Of a stretch of DNA of 64,000 nucleotides, positions 32,730 through 42,956 are shown one piece after another; position 1 is the stretch's first letter, and every line of letters starts with the position of its first letter. Origin of the DNA: Chryseobacterium rhizoplanae (GTDB taxonomy: Bacteria > Bacteroidota > Bacteroidia > Flavobacteriales > Weeksellaceae); contig NZ_FXTC01000004.1 of the NCBI RefSeq assembly GCF_900182655.1, positions 310,001 to 374,000 of the forward strand. Direction: 5' to 3'. A program made the translations under genes and the position numbers. Below the pieces are notes generated by a model, which saw nothing but the letters and a program-made list of their open reading frames with translations, did no database searches and had not been told where the DNA came from.

Positions 32730-35693
32730 CTATTTCTTAATCTGTTTTTTAACTTCTTTTGCTTCTGCAACAATTTCAGGGAAATCCTTATAGTTTGCAA
32801 TGATCTGATCACAGGTATAACTTGCCTGGTAATTGTCCTTCAGGCCAATATAGTTTTTCGCCATCAACACCAACGCTTTTGCTCCCCAGAATTCTTCTGA
32901 TGCATAGTTATTGGCTAGCTTAAAGATCGTCTCATTAGAAGACTTGAATGCTTTCCCTTTGTTCTGATAATATGCTTTTGCATATAAAGCTTCCGCGGCT
33001 ACAGAAGTGTTGGATGATTTTTCAAGAGAAGAATAGGCAGACTGTGCATCTTTATCTTTTCCTGAATTCATCAGACTTCTTGCTTTGATCACTTTCGCCG
33101 TTTCAATAACAGCTGCTGAGTTTTTAGAATTGGCGATTACGGCATTGGCTAATTTTTCAGCTTCAGAGAAATTATTTTCTTCTGCATACAGCTTCATCAG
33201 TTCAACATTTGCATAATTTTTAATGCTGATATTAGAAGAGTTTTTAATGCCTTCAAGGTACTTTTTAGCTTCTGCTGTATTCCCTTGTGCAATAAAGATC
33301 TGAGCTAAACGAGTTTGTGCATCATCCTGGTAATCGTTCTGAATTCCAGCAACTTCCTGAAGCACAAGTAAAGCTTTAGTTGAATTATTGGTTTGATAAT
33401 AACTTTCTCCCAATTCATACTTCGCCTGGTACAATCCTTCCCCTGTTGGGTTCTGTGTAAGGTACTTTTCGTAGTAAGAAATTGCGTTTTTATAATCTTT
33501 CTTCGCAAACAATTGTTTACCTGTTGACAGATTGATTTCATCAATTTCTGCAGTATCCACATTCACCCCAATATTTCTTGCGAAAGTTTCATATCCTGAA
33601 ACATCTCCGTTTTTCGTGAAGATAGGTTTTGCAGCCTGAACAACTTTCTGAGCATAGGCTGTATTTTTATACTGCTCACCCAAAGATTTCAGTTCAGAAA
33701 GCGCTTTATCGTTCTGGTTTTGGTCGATGTAGTTCTGTGCTCTGTAGATTGAAGCATTAGCAATTAAATCTTTATCAGCAGAACCTTTAATTACTTTTCC
33801 GAAATAATCATTGGAGTTCGTAAAATCATCCTGAGCAGCATAGGCTGTTCCAATTTCGTATTGAGCATCATCATAATATTCAGAATCCGGATATTTTGAT
33901 AAAAGGTTTTTAAGGTTGTTAATCTTCGCCTGAGTATCTCCTTTGAATCCTAAAGCCATTGCTTTCTGGTACAAAGTATAGTCCGTTGCATCTTCATTCT
34001 TATCATAGATGGCAATCGCTTCGTTCAGGTCATTATTGGCATAATGAATATCTGCAAGACGAAGTTCTGCATCATTTTTAAACTCCGGTTTCGGATTGAT
34101 AAGATATTGTTTGAAATAAGTAGCCGCCTGGTCAAATTTCTTGGATTTAAAATAAGCATATCCTAAATCATAGGGCAGCTGCTGCTTTTCAGGGAAGTTT
34201 TCGGTAAGAAGCTTTTCATAACGGGCAATGGCAGACGGATAATTTCCTTTCTGGTAATACACCTGTGCCAGCCAGTATAAAGCTCTGCTGTTAAATTCTT
34301 TATTGATATTGAAACCAAGACTTCTTAAGAAATATTTCTCAGCTTCATCATAATTTCCTTTGTTGAATTCTTCAGTCCCCAATAAATAAGAAACCTCCTG
34401 GTCTACCTTGTTGATCTCAGGAGTGGAACTCTGCAATCTGTCAATCGCGTTCAGAGTTTCTTTATAATTTCCGGAATACAGATATGATTTCACCAACAGC
34501 GACCTCATTTCTGTGGCATTGGCACCATTCTGATTTTCGTTGATATAACTTTGAATAACCGCAGAAGGACTTTCAAACGGGTTTCCGATATCGTAACTTA
34601 ATTTAGCATACTGCTCATGAGCCAGTTTCTTCACTTTTGCATCATAATCCATCTGGTAAGAAGAACGGAATGCAGAAAGAGCTTCCTGTTTTTTGTCAAC
34701 TGCCAGGTAAGCATTTCCTAACTGGTAGTAAGCATTTTGTGCTAAAGCAGAGTTGCTGTTCAGAAGCTGGTTGTAATAAGAAACCGCTTCATCATATTTT
34801 TTCAGCTGTGCAGCCACAAATCCCATCTCATACAAATCGTTTTCAGAAGGGTTCTGCTGAACACTCAGATAGTCTTTCAAATGCGGATAGGCAGAAGTAT
34901 AATCATTCTTCATGAAGTAACTCTCTCCTATGATCTTATGAACTTCCGCTTTATAAGAATCTGAAATATTTTCGTTCAATAGAGCCGTTCCTTCTGTAAT
35001 TGCCTGATCGTAATTCTTATCATTGTAATACATCTGTACATAATAAGGACGTACCAGTTTTGAGAACTTATCCTGATCCTTTATAGAATCAAAATACTGG
35101 AAAGCTTTATCATTTTGTCTGTTGCTGTAATATAAATGCCCCAGCATGTAAGCGATATCTCCCTTTTGGGATTGATCCGCTGTTTTGTAGGCTTCTTCCA
35201 GAGCATCGGTAGCTCCTTTAGAATCACCCGTCATGAATTTTGCATATCCAAGCTTCAGAATATACTGTGTATTCTCTTCTTTTGAAAGCTGATACTGGTT
35301 TACTTTTTTCAAAGTCTCCAAAGCTTTATCAAAATCTTTTTTTGCAAGGTAGTAATCTGCCAGTGGAAGATTAGCCTGCGCAAAATAAGCTGAATTCGGA
35401 TATTCTTTCATGAAAGCTGTTAACCCTTCTTCAGCATGATTTTTCTGAAGAATCACACCGATCACATTATCAAAAAATTGTGCGCCTTCTTTTTTTGAAC
35501 GGGACAAATTCTGATTGTAGAAATATTGTCTTGCATATTCGTATTGAGAAGCGTTGTATATTTTGGTCTGATAAAGATTTTCGGCTAGATTAAACCTGTA
35601 ATTTTCTTTCTGGGTAAAATATTGGGACTGTTGAGCATCGGAGATTCCGAAGTAAATGACCGCAGCCGCTAAAAGTATTTTTTTTGATTTCAT
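32730..35693 (-). CDS. Periplasmic tetratricopeptide-repeat protein
   Basis: The 987 residues have a signal peptide (ends FGISDAQ, residue 21) and then continuous TPR-type helix pairs over almost the whole length. Typical units include ALYWLAQVYYQKGNYPSAIA, AQYEIGTAYAAQDDFTNSND and QTRLAQIFIAQGNTAEAKKY. It is large for a TPR protein and has no other domain. Such proteins act as scaffolds; in Bacteroidota, long periplasmic TPR proteins often sit next to outer-membrane barrels. It is the first gene of a three-gene operon with a lipoprotein and a barrel. A minus-strand TAnnTTTG-like element with one mismatch (TATTTTCG) lies upstream. Confidence 0.88.
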   Translation of the reverse strand: MKSKKILLAAAVIYFGISDAQQSQYFTQKENYRFNLAENLYQTKIYNASQYEYARQYFYNQNLSRSKKEGAQFFDNVIGVILQKNHAEEGLTAFMKEYPNSAYFAQANLPLADYYLAKKDFDKALETLKKVNQYQLSKEENTQYILKLGYAKFMTGDSKGATDALEEAYKTADQSQKGDIAYMLGHLYYSNRQNDKAFQYFDSIKDQDKFSKLVRPYYVQMYYNDKNYDQAITEGTALLNENISDSYKAEVHKIIGESYFMKNDYTSAYPHLKDYLSVQQNPSENDLYEMGFVAAQLKKYDEAVSYYNQLLNSNSALAQNAYYQLGNAYLAVDKKQEALSAFRSSYQMDYDAKVKKLAHEQYAKLSYDIGNPFESPSAVIQSYINENQNGANATEMRSLLVKSYLYSGNYKETLNAIDRLQSSTPEINKVDQEVSYLLGTEEFNKGNYDEAEKYFLRSLGFNINKEFNSRALYWLAQVYYQKGNYPSAIARYEKLLTENFPEKQQLPYDLGYAYFKSKKFDQAATYFKQYLINPKPEFKNDAELRLADIHYANNDLNEAIAIYDKNEDATDYTLYQKAMALGFKGDTQAKINNLKNLLSKYPDSEYYDDAQYEIGTAYAAQDDFTNSNDYFGKVIKGSADKDLIANASIYRAQNYIDQNQNDKALSELKSLGEQYKNTAYAQKVVQAAKPIFTKNGDVSGYETFARNIGVNVDTAEIDEINLSTGKQLFAKKDYKNAISYYEKYLTQNPTGEGLYQAKYELGESYYQTNNSTKALLVLQEVAGIQNDYQDDAQTRLAQIFIAQGNTAEAKKYLEGIKNSSNISIKNYANVELMKLYAEENNFSEAEKLANAVIANSKNSAAVIETAKVIKARSLMNSGKDKDAQSAYSSLEKSSNTSVAAEALYAKAYYQNKGKAFKSSNETIFKLANNYASEEFWGAKALVLMAKNYIGLKDNYQASYTCDQIIANYKDFPEIVAEAKEVKKQIKK

Positions 35694-35952
35694 TCTTCTT
35701 GATATAAGAAAATTAGTCTAAATAAGTTAACGAAAATATTAAAAACTTATTGTTTAAGCAAGTTTTAACAGATTTATTAGGCTTAAATAGCAAATTAACA
35801 ACAATGAAAATTTTCTCACCATTCAATGATAAAATTTACTACTTTCGTCTGATAAAATGTAAACAATTTTAATAATAAGTTATCAAAAAACATATTTTAA
35901 GTTGAATACTTTTTCAACAGCAGCTAAAAACATACCATAAACACACCATCAC

Positions 35953-38193
35953 ATGAAATTTAAGATACTTTTAGCATTAATTTTTGTCAACCTGATGCAG
36001 GCACAAAAATTTCAGTTTCCAAAGACCGCCGTAACAGACTCTCTTATACTGGAAAAACAGATGCCGGAACTTGCACGGCAAGTAATCCCCCAACTTCAAT
36101 CCGAAAAAAATAAACCGGAAAACAAGGTCGACCTCCTGGACAATCTTTTCCGTTTACAGATGGTAGCCCAGGATTATAAAAATTCTTTGGCTTCTCTGTC
36201 AGAAAACCGCAATCTCTTTGCCGATCATCATATGGGAGATTATAGATATATCGGGTTTGAATTGTACAGCATGGCTAAACTGGCACAAAAGGAAAGCAAT
36301 ATCTCTTTTCCTAATGCTTTTGAGAAAGTATTTAACCAAAAATATGAAAGCCTCCCGGAAAAACTGATTCCCAGACTGCCTCTTGCGGTTGACGGCAATG
36401 TAAGAGAATCCAGAAAACAAATGAAGGAAATACTGGACGCGCAAAAGAACAAAGACAGTATTGATTACAAAACCGCTCTATCATTATGTAAAAGTTATCT
36501 CAGCTATAAAACTTATTCCAGCATCAAACCTCAGGTGATGCAGCTGCTGGCGTCAAAGGATAAGGAAAAATTCATTATTGAAACCAGAGATCTTAAGATA
36601 AAAAACGGGAATACCCTGACGATTACCATTGTCCGAAAAAAAGAAAACACTTCACCACTTCCTGTTATTCTTACCAATAATATTTATGCAGGGCTATTTG
36701 ATGAATTCTTTGGAAAAAGAGCGGCTACGTATAATTATGTAGGAGCTGTAGTCAATACCCGCGGCAAGAGAAACAGTAATAATGTAAATGATCCTTTTGA
36801 GCATGAATCAGAAGATATCTATGAAGTGATAGACTGGGTAAGCAAACAGCCATGGTGCAACGGAAAAGTAGGAATGATCGGCGGAAGTTATTTAGGTTTC
36901 AGCCAATGGGCAGCTGTCAAAAAACTGCATCCGGCATTAAAGACGATTGTACCACAGGTTGCTGTAGGAATCGGGATTGATTATCCTGCTCAGAATAATA
37001 TTTTTATGAGCTATATGCTGCAGTGGATACAGTATGTCACCAACAACAAACTTACGGATGAAGTAGACTTTGGCAATTTTGCAAAATGGAATTTAATCAA
37101 TACAGAATGGTATAAAAGCGGAAAATCATTCAGAGCCTTGGACACAATAAGCGGGAAAACCAGCAAAATCTTTCAACGATGGCTGGATCATCCGGCATAT
37201 GATGAGTACTGGCAGAAAATGGTTCCTTACAAAGAGGATTTTTCTAAAATAAACATTCCTATTCTGACGACAACCGGATATTATGATGATGATCAAATCG
37301 GAGCGTTATATTACTTTAAGCAACACCATCTATACAATAAAAATGCGGACCATTATCTGGTAATAGGTCCTTACAATCACGGAGGAGCACAGAGTTTCGG
37401 CTTCACTTATGTGAACGGCAGTCCTATTGATCCGGTGGCCAGAATAAGTATTGACGATCTTGCGTTTTCATGGTTTGATTATATTCTGAAAGGAGGCAAA
37501 AAGCCGGAAATTTTAAAAGACAGAATTAATTTTCAGGTGATGAATACCAATACGTGGAAACATGTTGCTGATCTTGATAAAATGCATACCTCAACTTTAA
37601 AATTCTACCTTCAGGACAAGAAAAACACCCCTTCAGTGTTTAATAAGCCGGAAACCCAAAGTTTCACAAAACAAATTGTTGATTTTAAAAACAGAGATCT
37701 GAAGGACACTTACTACAAGGTCAGCAAAAAAGACAGTATAAAGACGACTACTTCCATTGTTTTTGAAAGTGAAGTACTGGATAAGGATATGATCATCAGT
37801 GGAAATCTGTCCGGATTCTTCAATGTCTCCATCAACAAAAAAGATTTTGATACGGATACTTATCTGTACCAGATTCAGCCGGACGGGAAATCCTCGTTAT
37901 TATCCACTCATATTGTGAGAGCCAGCTATGCAAAGAACAATGAAGTAAGACAGCTTCTTGAGCCCAATAAAATAGAACAAATCCCGATTAACAACTCATA
38001 TGTTATGAGTAGAAAGATAGAAAAAGGAAGTAAACTGTTATTATTGGTCGGCGTTAATAAAAATCCTAACTGGCAGATCAATTACGGGACGGGCAAGGAT
38101 GTAAGTGATGAAACGATAAAAGATTCCGGGGAACCCCTGGAAGTAAAATGGTATAACGACAGCTATGTGGAAATACCTGTTTATAAAGACTAA
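35953..38193 (+). CDS. Secreted CocE/NonD family (S15) hydrolase, copy 1
   Basis: The 746 residues have a short signal peptide (ends LMQAQ, residue 18). An N-terminal helical region of ~200 residues precedes the alpha/beta hydrolase domain. The nucleophile motif GGSYLGFSQW, an acid-bearing region TTTGYYDDDQIGALYYF and a His motif GPYNHGG are as in the X-Pro dipeptidyl-peptidase S15/CocE group. A C-terminal jelly-roll domain (SEVLDKDMIISGNLSGFFNV ... VGVNKNPNWQINYGTGKDV) matches the CocE non-catalytic module. It is a tandem paralogue of the next gene. The -7 element (TACTTTTT, 35907-35914) has one mismatch compared with copy 2. The likely role is hydrolysis of external esters, amides or peptides. 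Confidence 0.88.
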   Translation: MKFKILLALIFVNLMQAQKFQFPKTAVTDSLILEKQMPELARQVIPQLQSEKNKPENKVDLLDNLFRLQMVAQDYKNSLASLSENRNLFADHHMGDYRYIGFELYSMAKLAQKESNISFPNAFEKVFNQKYESLPEKLIPRLPLAVDGNVRESRKQMKEILDAQKNKDSIDYKTALSLCKSYLSYKTYSSIKPQVMQLLASKDKEKFIIETRDLKIKNGNTLTITIVRKKENTSPLPVILTNNIYAGLFDEFFGKRAATYNYVGAVVNTRGKRNSNNVNDPFEHESEDIYEVIDWVSKQPWCNGKVGMIGGSYLGFSQWAAVKKLHPALKTIVPQVAVGIGIDYPAQNNIFMSYMLQWIQYVTNNKLTDEVDFGNFAKWNLINTEWYKSGKSFRALDTISGKTSKIFQRWLDHPAYDEYWQKMVPYKEDFSKINIPILTTTGYYDDDQIGALYYFKQHHLYNKNADHYLVIGPYNHGGAQSFGFTYVNGSPIDPVARISIDDLAFSWFDYILKGGKKPEILKDRINFQVMNTNTWKHVADLDKMHTSTLKFYLQDKKNTPSVFNKPETQSFTKQIVDFKNRDLKDTYYKVSKKDSIKTTTSIVFESEVLDKDMIISGNLSGFFNVSINKKDFDTDTYLYQIQPDGKSSLLSTHIVRASYAKNNEVRQLLEPNKIEQIPINNSYVMSRKIEKGSKLLLLVGVNKNPNWQINYGTGKDVSDETIKDSGEPLEVKWYNDSYVEIPVYKD

Positions 38194-38342
38194 AACTTTT
38201 GTTTAAACGAGTTCCGGAAAACTTTATACGATAAAAAAGGCAATGAGATTGTTTCATCCTTTAATGATAAAAATTCTTATTTTAGTCGGCTAAAAAATAA
38301 CCAACTGAGTAATCAATGATCAAAAAACACATTTTGATGTGA

Positions 38343-38350
38343 TACTTTTG
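38343..38350 (+). promoter_or_regulatory. TAnnTTTG promoter of hydrolase copy 2
   Basis: TACTTTTG lies 34 bp before the ATG at 38377. The ~150 bp upstream of both hydrolase copies is itself duplicated (shared AATGATAAAA, ATCAAAAAACA and CAGCAGCT blocks), and copy 1 has TACTTTTT here. Confidence 0.6.
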
Positions 38351-38376
38351 CATCAGCAGCTCAAAACACATCATTA

Positions 38377-40641
38377 ATGAAATTTAAAATACTCGTAGCA
38401 TTAGTTTTTGTTAACTTAATGCAGGCCCAGAAATTTTACTTTCCGAAAACAGCAGCAACAGATTCTGTAATTTTGGACAAACAAATTCCGGAACTTGCTC
38501 TAAAGGTGATTACTGAATATCAATCTCCTAAAAACAAACCAAAATATACGCTTACTTTTTTAGATAACCTGTTTCGTTTACAGCTCGCTGCAAAAGATTA
38601 CAAAAATTCTATTGTAAGTATAACTGATTATCGTAAGGAATATGCAGATCATAACATGGCAGGGAACAAACATCTTGCTCATGAAATCTACAGTATGGCT
38701 AAGCTGGTGGAAAAGGATGAAAAAATTCCGTTTCCCGATGCTCTTCAACGGGCCTTTACTACAAGATATGAAAGTTTACCCGAGACACTGACTGCTAAAG
38801 TAGGACCCACGCTGGATATTGATTCAGATGTAAAGGATCATAAAAAAACGCTGAAAGCATCACTTGACAAGCAAAAAGATAAGGATAGTATAGACTATGC
38901 TTCCGCTCTGGCTTTGTGTAAAAACTATGTCAATTATAAGACCTACTCAAGCATCAAACCCCAGATTATGCAGTTGTTTAAAGTAAAGGAGCAGGAAAAA
39001 TTCATTATCGAAACCCAAATCCTTACTTTAAAAAAAGGAACAAAACTTACCATTACGATTGTACGAAAAAAAGAAAACACGTCTCCTCTTCCCGTTATCC
39101 TTACCAATAACATTTATGCAGGAGAATTTGTAGATGCAGGGATGGGGAAAAGAGCCGCAGTTTACAATTACGTAGGAGCTGTGGTCAATACTCGTGGAAA
39201 AAGAGACAGCAATGACCCCAATAATCCGTTTGAAGATGAAGCTCAGGATCTTTATGAGGTCATAGACTGGGTAAGCAAACAACCATGGAGCAATGGTAAA
39301 GTAGGAATGATAGGCGGAAGTTATTTAGGATTCAGCCAATGGGCAGCTGCCAAAAAACTACACCCTGCATTAAAAACCATTGTACCTCAGGTTTCGGTAG
39401 GAATCGGAATAGATTATCCTTCTCAAAATAATGTATTCAAGGGCTATATGCTCCAGTGGATTCACTATGTCACCAATAATAAGCTGACTGATGAAGCAAG
39501 CTTTAATAATGATACAAAATGGGATTCTATCAATACGGCATGGTACAAAAGCGGCAGATCATTCAGAGCCTTGGATTCATTAAGCGGGAAGCCCAATAAA
39601 ATTTTCCAGAGATGGCTGGATCATCCCGGTTATGATAAATACTGGCAAAACATGGTTCCTTATAAAAAAGATTTTGCCAAAATAAACATTCCTGTTTTAA
39701 CGACTACAGGCTATTATGATGCTGATCAGATCGGAGCACTGTATTATTATAAAGAACATCGCAAATACAACAAAAATCCTAACCACTATTTAGTGATAGG
39801 ACCCTATGATCATGCAGCAGCTCAAAGTTATGGATACAATTATGTTTATGTTTACGGCTATGGAAATCTACTCATAGATCCTGTAGCCAGAATAAGTATT
39901 GATAAACTTGCTTTTTCATGGTTCGATTATATTCTGAAGGATGGCAAAAAACCGGAACTTCTGAAAGATAAAGTCAATTTTCAGATCATGAACAGTAATA
40001 CATGGAAACATGTTCCCACACTTGATAAAATGCACACGTCTTCTCTTAAATTTTATCTTCAGGATCGTAAAAACGATTCTTCAGTTTTTGAAAAACCCGG
40101 AACTGAGCAATTTACCAAACAGACCGTTGACTTTAAAGACAGAAATCCAAAATATCTTTATCATAGAGTAAGCAAACAGGACAGTATATATGTAACCAAT
40201 TCTGTTTATTTTGAAAGTGAAATTCTGGACAAAGATATCATTGTAAGCGGAAATTTATCCGGAGTATTTAATGTTTCCATTAATAAGAAGGATTTTGACC
40301 CTAAAACCTCATTATATCAGGTACAGCCGGATGGTAAGATATTTTTACTATCTACACACCTTACCCGAGCCAGCTATGCAAAAAACAATTCCAAACGTCA
40401 TCTGCTTAAGCCCGGCAAAAAGGAGCAGATCCCGATCAAAAATTCATTTTTTATGAGCAAAAAAATAGAAAAAGGAAGTAAACTGGTCTTATTGGTAGGA
40501 GTTAATAAAAATAAAAACTGGCAGGTCAATTATGGGACAGGAAAAAATGTAAGTGATGAAACTGTAAAAGATGCCGGGGAACCTTTGGAAATAAAATGGT
40601 ATAACGACAGCTATGTGGAAATACCTGTTTATAAAGACTAA
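38377..40641 (+). CDS. Secreted CocE/NonD family (S15) hydrolase, copy 2
   Basis: The 754 residues are closely similar to copy 1 throughout, including the signal peptide (MKFKIL and LMQAQKF), the nucleophile motif GGSYLGFSQW, the acid region TTTGYYDADQIGALYYY and the C-terminal jelly-roll. The His motif is GPYDHAAA rather than GPYNHGG. A short insertion (YVYVYGYGNL) near residue 490 and one near residue 150 differ from copy 1. The two genes end in nearly identical sequence (WYNDSYVEIPVYKD). Divergence is clear across the coding region, so the duplication is not recent and both copies are under selection. The promoter element here matches consensus. Confidence 0.88.
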   Translation: MKFKILVALVFVNLMQAQKFYFPKTAATDSVILDKQIPELALKVITEYQSPKNKPKYTLTFLDNLFRLQLAAKDYKNSIVSITDYRKEYADHNMAGNKHLAHEIYSMAKLVEKDEKIPFPDALQRAFTTRYESLPETLTAKVGPTLDIDSDVKDHKKTLKASLDKQKDKDSIDYASALALCKNYVNYKTYSSIKPQIMQLFKVKEQEKFIIETQILTLKKGTKLTITIVRKKENTSPLPVILTNNIYAGEFVDAGMGKRAAVYNYVGAVVNTRGKRDSNDPNNPFEDEAQDLYEVIDWVSKQPWSNGKVGMIGGSYLGFSQWAAAKKLHPALKTIVPQVSVGIGIDYPSQNNVFKGYMLQWIHYVTNNKLTDEASFNNDTKWDSINTAWYKSGRSFRALDSLSGKPNKIFQRWLDHPGYDKYWQNMVPYKKDFAKINIPVLTTTGYYDADQIGALYYYKEHRKYNKNPNHYLVIGPYDHAAAQSYGYNYVYVYGYGNLLIDPVARISIDKLAFSWFDYILKDGKKPELLKDKVNFQIMNSNTWKHVPTLDKMHTSSLKFYLQDRKNDSSVFEKPGTEQFTKQTVDFKDRNPKYLYHRVSKQDSIYVTNSVYFESEILDKDIIVSGNLSGVFNVSINKKDFDPKTSLYQVQPDGKIFLLSTHLTRASYAKNNSKRHLLKPGKKEQIPIKNSFFMSKKIEKGSKLVLLVGVNKNKNWQVNYGTGKNVSDETVKDAGEPLEIKWYNDSYVEIPVYKD

Positions 40642-40708
40642 AACCTTTTGTTTGAGCATTTTTACCTAAATGTTCTTAACAACTGTTAACATCAAAATAA
40701 AAAATCAT

Positions 40709-40716
40709 TACATTTG
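40709..40716 (+). promoter_or_regulatory. TAnnTTTG promoter of the permease
   Basis: TACATTTG lies 29 bp before the ATG at 40746, indicating a separate transcript from the hydrolases. Confidence 0.6.
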
Positions 40717-40745
40717 CTTTTTTTCAAATCAAATATAGTTATTGA

Positions 40746-42428
40746 ATGAGTCAACTTTTTAGAAGAAAAATCTATTCAGATACAGATACTTCAACGGGGC
40801 TTTTAAGAGTCTTGGGAGTATGGGACATTGTATTTTTTGGTATTGCGGCTATTATTGGAGCTGGGAGTTTCAGCAGTTTGGGAGAGGCCGTTTTCAGAGG
40901 AGGTCCCGGTGTCATCCTTTTATATTTGATTTGTGGTTTTGCCTGTGGGTTTACCGCTTTATGCTATGCTGAATTTGCCAGCAGAATACCTACCGCAGGC
41001 TCTGCCTACACGTATGCCTACGCCAGTTTTGGTGAGCTGATTGCCTGGATAATCGGCTGGGCTCTGATCATGGAATACTCTTTCGGAAATATTTACGTAG
41101 CGTTTTCCTGGTCAGATTATTTCACGAGTTTCTTAGGTCGTCTTGGAATGCATATCCCTGATTATCTGACCTGCAGCTATACTGAAGCAAGAAAAGCGGT
41201 TCAATATGGTTCAGAAAACAAAGAACTGCTAAACGCCTGGAAAACAGCACCATTGATTGGAAGCTTGAAATTCATTGTAGACATTCCCGCATTGGTAATC
41301 AACGGTTTAATCACTTGGCTTTGTTATGTAGGAGTAAAAGAAAGTAAAAACTTCAACAACTCTCTGGTAATCTTAAAACTGGCAGTGATTATATTGGTAA
41401 TTCTTGTAGGTTTCGCTTATGTAAACACTGAAAACTGGACCCCAATAAGCCCTACTACCGGAACTCCATCATTTATGCCAAACGGTTTTGCCGGGGTAAT
41501 GAGTGCAGTATCCGGAGTATTCTTTGCTTATATTGGATTTGATGCCTTGAGTGTACTTTCTGAAGAAACTAAAGATCCACAGAAAACCTTACCAAAAGGA
41601 ATGATCATCTCTCTTGTATTATGTACCGTAATTTATATTGCATTAACGCTTGTACTTACAGGAATGGTAGATTATAAAAAGTTTGACGGCGTGGGAGATC
41701 CGCTTTCATTCATCTTTGAAAAAACAAATGCTAATGTAGCCTGGATGGAGCTTGTAGTTTCCTTCGTTGCTATTGTTGCTATTACCACTGTACTATTGGT
41801 TTTCCAGATGGGACAGCCGAGAATCTGGTATGCAATGAGCCGTGACGGACTGATGCCTCAGAGATTCCAGAAGGTACATCCAAAATATAAAACCCCGTCT
41901 TACGCAACTATTGTTACCGGAATTGTAGTAGGGATTCCAATCCTGTTCACAGATAAAACATTTATCCTGGATTTTACAAGTATCGGAACTATTTTCGCAT
42001 TTGTATTGGTATGTGCGGGAGTACTTATGCTTCCGGCGAAAGAGAAAATTAAGGGTAGATTTCACCTTCCATATGTGAATGGTAAAATTATTTTCCCTGT
42101 TGTTTTCATTGGTGGTTTGTTAGCTTTCTACAAATGGCAGCCGGAATTTTTTGACAACCTGATGAACTGGTCAGATCCTAGCGAAGGAGAATTCAGAGCT
42201 TCTATTTTCTTCTTTATTATCATCAACCTTATCTTATGTGTGGTAGCTTTTATCAAGAACTTATCATTGATTCCATTGGTTGGGTTAAGCTCATGTCTGT
42301 ATCTTCTTACGGGAATGAGCCATGAAAACTGGTTCTGGTTCGGAATGTGGTTCCTGATCGGTATGGTTATTTATTTCTGCTACGGATACAAAAACAGTAA
42401 ACTTGGAAAAGAATTAAAGAATAGCTAA
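40746..42428 (+). CDS. APC family amino acid permease
   Basis: The 560 residues have about 12-14 transmembrane helices. The N-terminal signature VLGVWDIVFFGIAAIIGAGS followed by FSSLGEA is the APC helix-1 substrate motif (G-x-G-x-F). The FAYIGFDALSVLSEETKDPQ followed by KTLPKG segment is characteristic of the cationic amino acid transporter (CAT) branch. The protein imports an amino acid or amine across the inner membrane; which one cannot be read from sequence. It is monocistronic, with its own promoter and a strong terminator at 42447-42509. Confidence 0.92.
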   Translation: MSQLFRRKIYSDTDTSTGLLRVLGVWDIVFFGIAAIIGAGSFSSLGEAVFRGGPGVILLYLICGFACGFTALCYAEFASRIPTAGSAYTYAYASFGELIAWIIGWALIMEYSFGNIYVAFSWSDYFTSFLGRLGMHIPDYLTCSYTEARKAVQYGSENKELLNAWKTAPLIGSLKFIVDIPALVINGLITWLCYVGVKESKNFNNSLVILKLAVIILVILVGFAYVNTENWTPISPTTGTPSFMPNGFAGVMSAVSGVFFAYIGFDALSVLSEETKDPQKTLPKGMIISLVLCTVIYIALTLVLTGMVDYKKFDGVGDPLSFIFEKTNANVAWMELVVSFVAIVAITTVLLVFQMGQPRIWYAMSRDGLMPQRFQKVHPKYKTPSYATIVTGIVVGIPILFTDKTFILDFTSIGTIFAFVLVCAGVLMLPAKEKIKGRFHLPYVNGKIIFPVVFIGGLLAFYKWQPEFFDNLMNWSDPSEGEFRASIFFFIIINLILCVVAFIKNLSLIPLVGLSSCLYLLTGMSHENWFWFGMWFLIGMVIYFCYGYKNSKLGKELKNS

Positions 42429-42446
42429 AAATATTAGCAAACTGCG

Positions 42447-42509
42447 AAAAGGCAAAATGGCAAAAAAGTTGAACATTTGAACAGACTGATTTGCGATTTT
42501 GCCTTTTTT
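42447..42509 (+). terminator. Rho-independent terminator
   Basis: AAAAGGCAAAATGGCAAA (42447-42464) pairs with TTTGCGATTTTGCCTTTT (42490-42507) over 18 positions with one mismatch, followed by TTG. The loop is 25 nt. Confidence 0.8.
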
Positions 42510-42578
42510 GTTTTTACGCTCCAAAAAATCGGCCGAATTATTGCTTTAACTTCAATAGAATCAATAAACTAACCCACC

Positions 42579-42917
42579 ATGGCTGAAAGAATTAAAACCT
42601 ACAGAGAATTTTACCAGTTTTACCTTACCGAACACAGTAAAACAGGAACCCGGATTTTTCATTTTATCGGAACACTGCTCGTATTTTTCGTTATAGGATA
42701 TGTGATCAGTTCAGGAAAGGAAAGGTTTCTCTGGTATATCCCAATTTTCGGATATGGATTTGCCTGGTTCAGTCATGCTGTGATTGAGAGAAATAAACCG
42801 GCTACTTTTAAATATCCTTTATGGTCTTTAATTTCGGATTTCAGACTGTTTTTTGAACTGCTGATTGGTAAACAGAAATTCTTTACCTCCAATAATCAGC
42901 CCCAGAAGCAGGAATAA
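42579..42917 (+). CDS. Mpo1-like (DUF962) membrane protein
   Basis: The 112 residues match the Mpo1/DUF962 family: the start YREFYQFYLTEHSKTGTRIF followed by HFIGTLLV contains the conserved His residues of the N-terminal motif, and FGYGFAWFSHAVIERNKPAT followed by FKYPLWSL is the second conserved block. In yeast Mpo1 is an iron-dependent dioxygenase for 2-hydroxy fatty acids, and the His residues that bind Fe are kept here. Two to three membrane helices are predicted. It is a single gene between two intergenic repeat-bearing regions. Confidence 0.88.
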   Translation: MAERIKTYREFYQFYLTEHSKTGTRIFHFIGTLLVFFVIGYVISSGKERFLWYIPIFGYGFAWFSHAVIERNKPATFKYPLWSLISDFRLFFELLIGKQKFFTSNNQPQKQE

Positions 42918-42956
42918 TTTTACATCTTTTTCTTTTTTTTGCTTAAAATTATTGAG

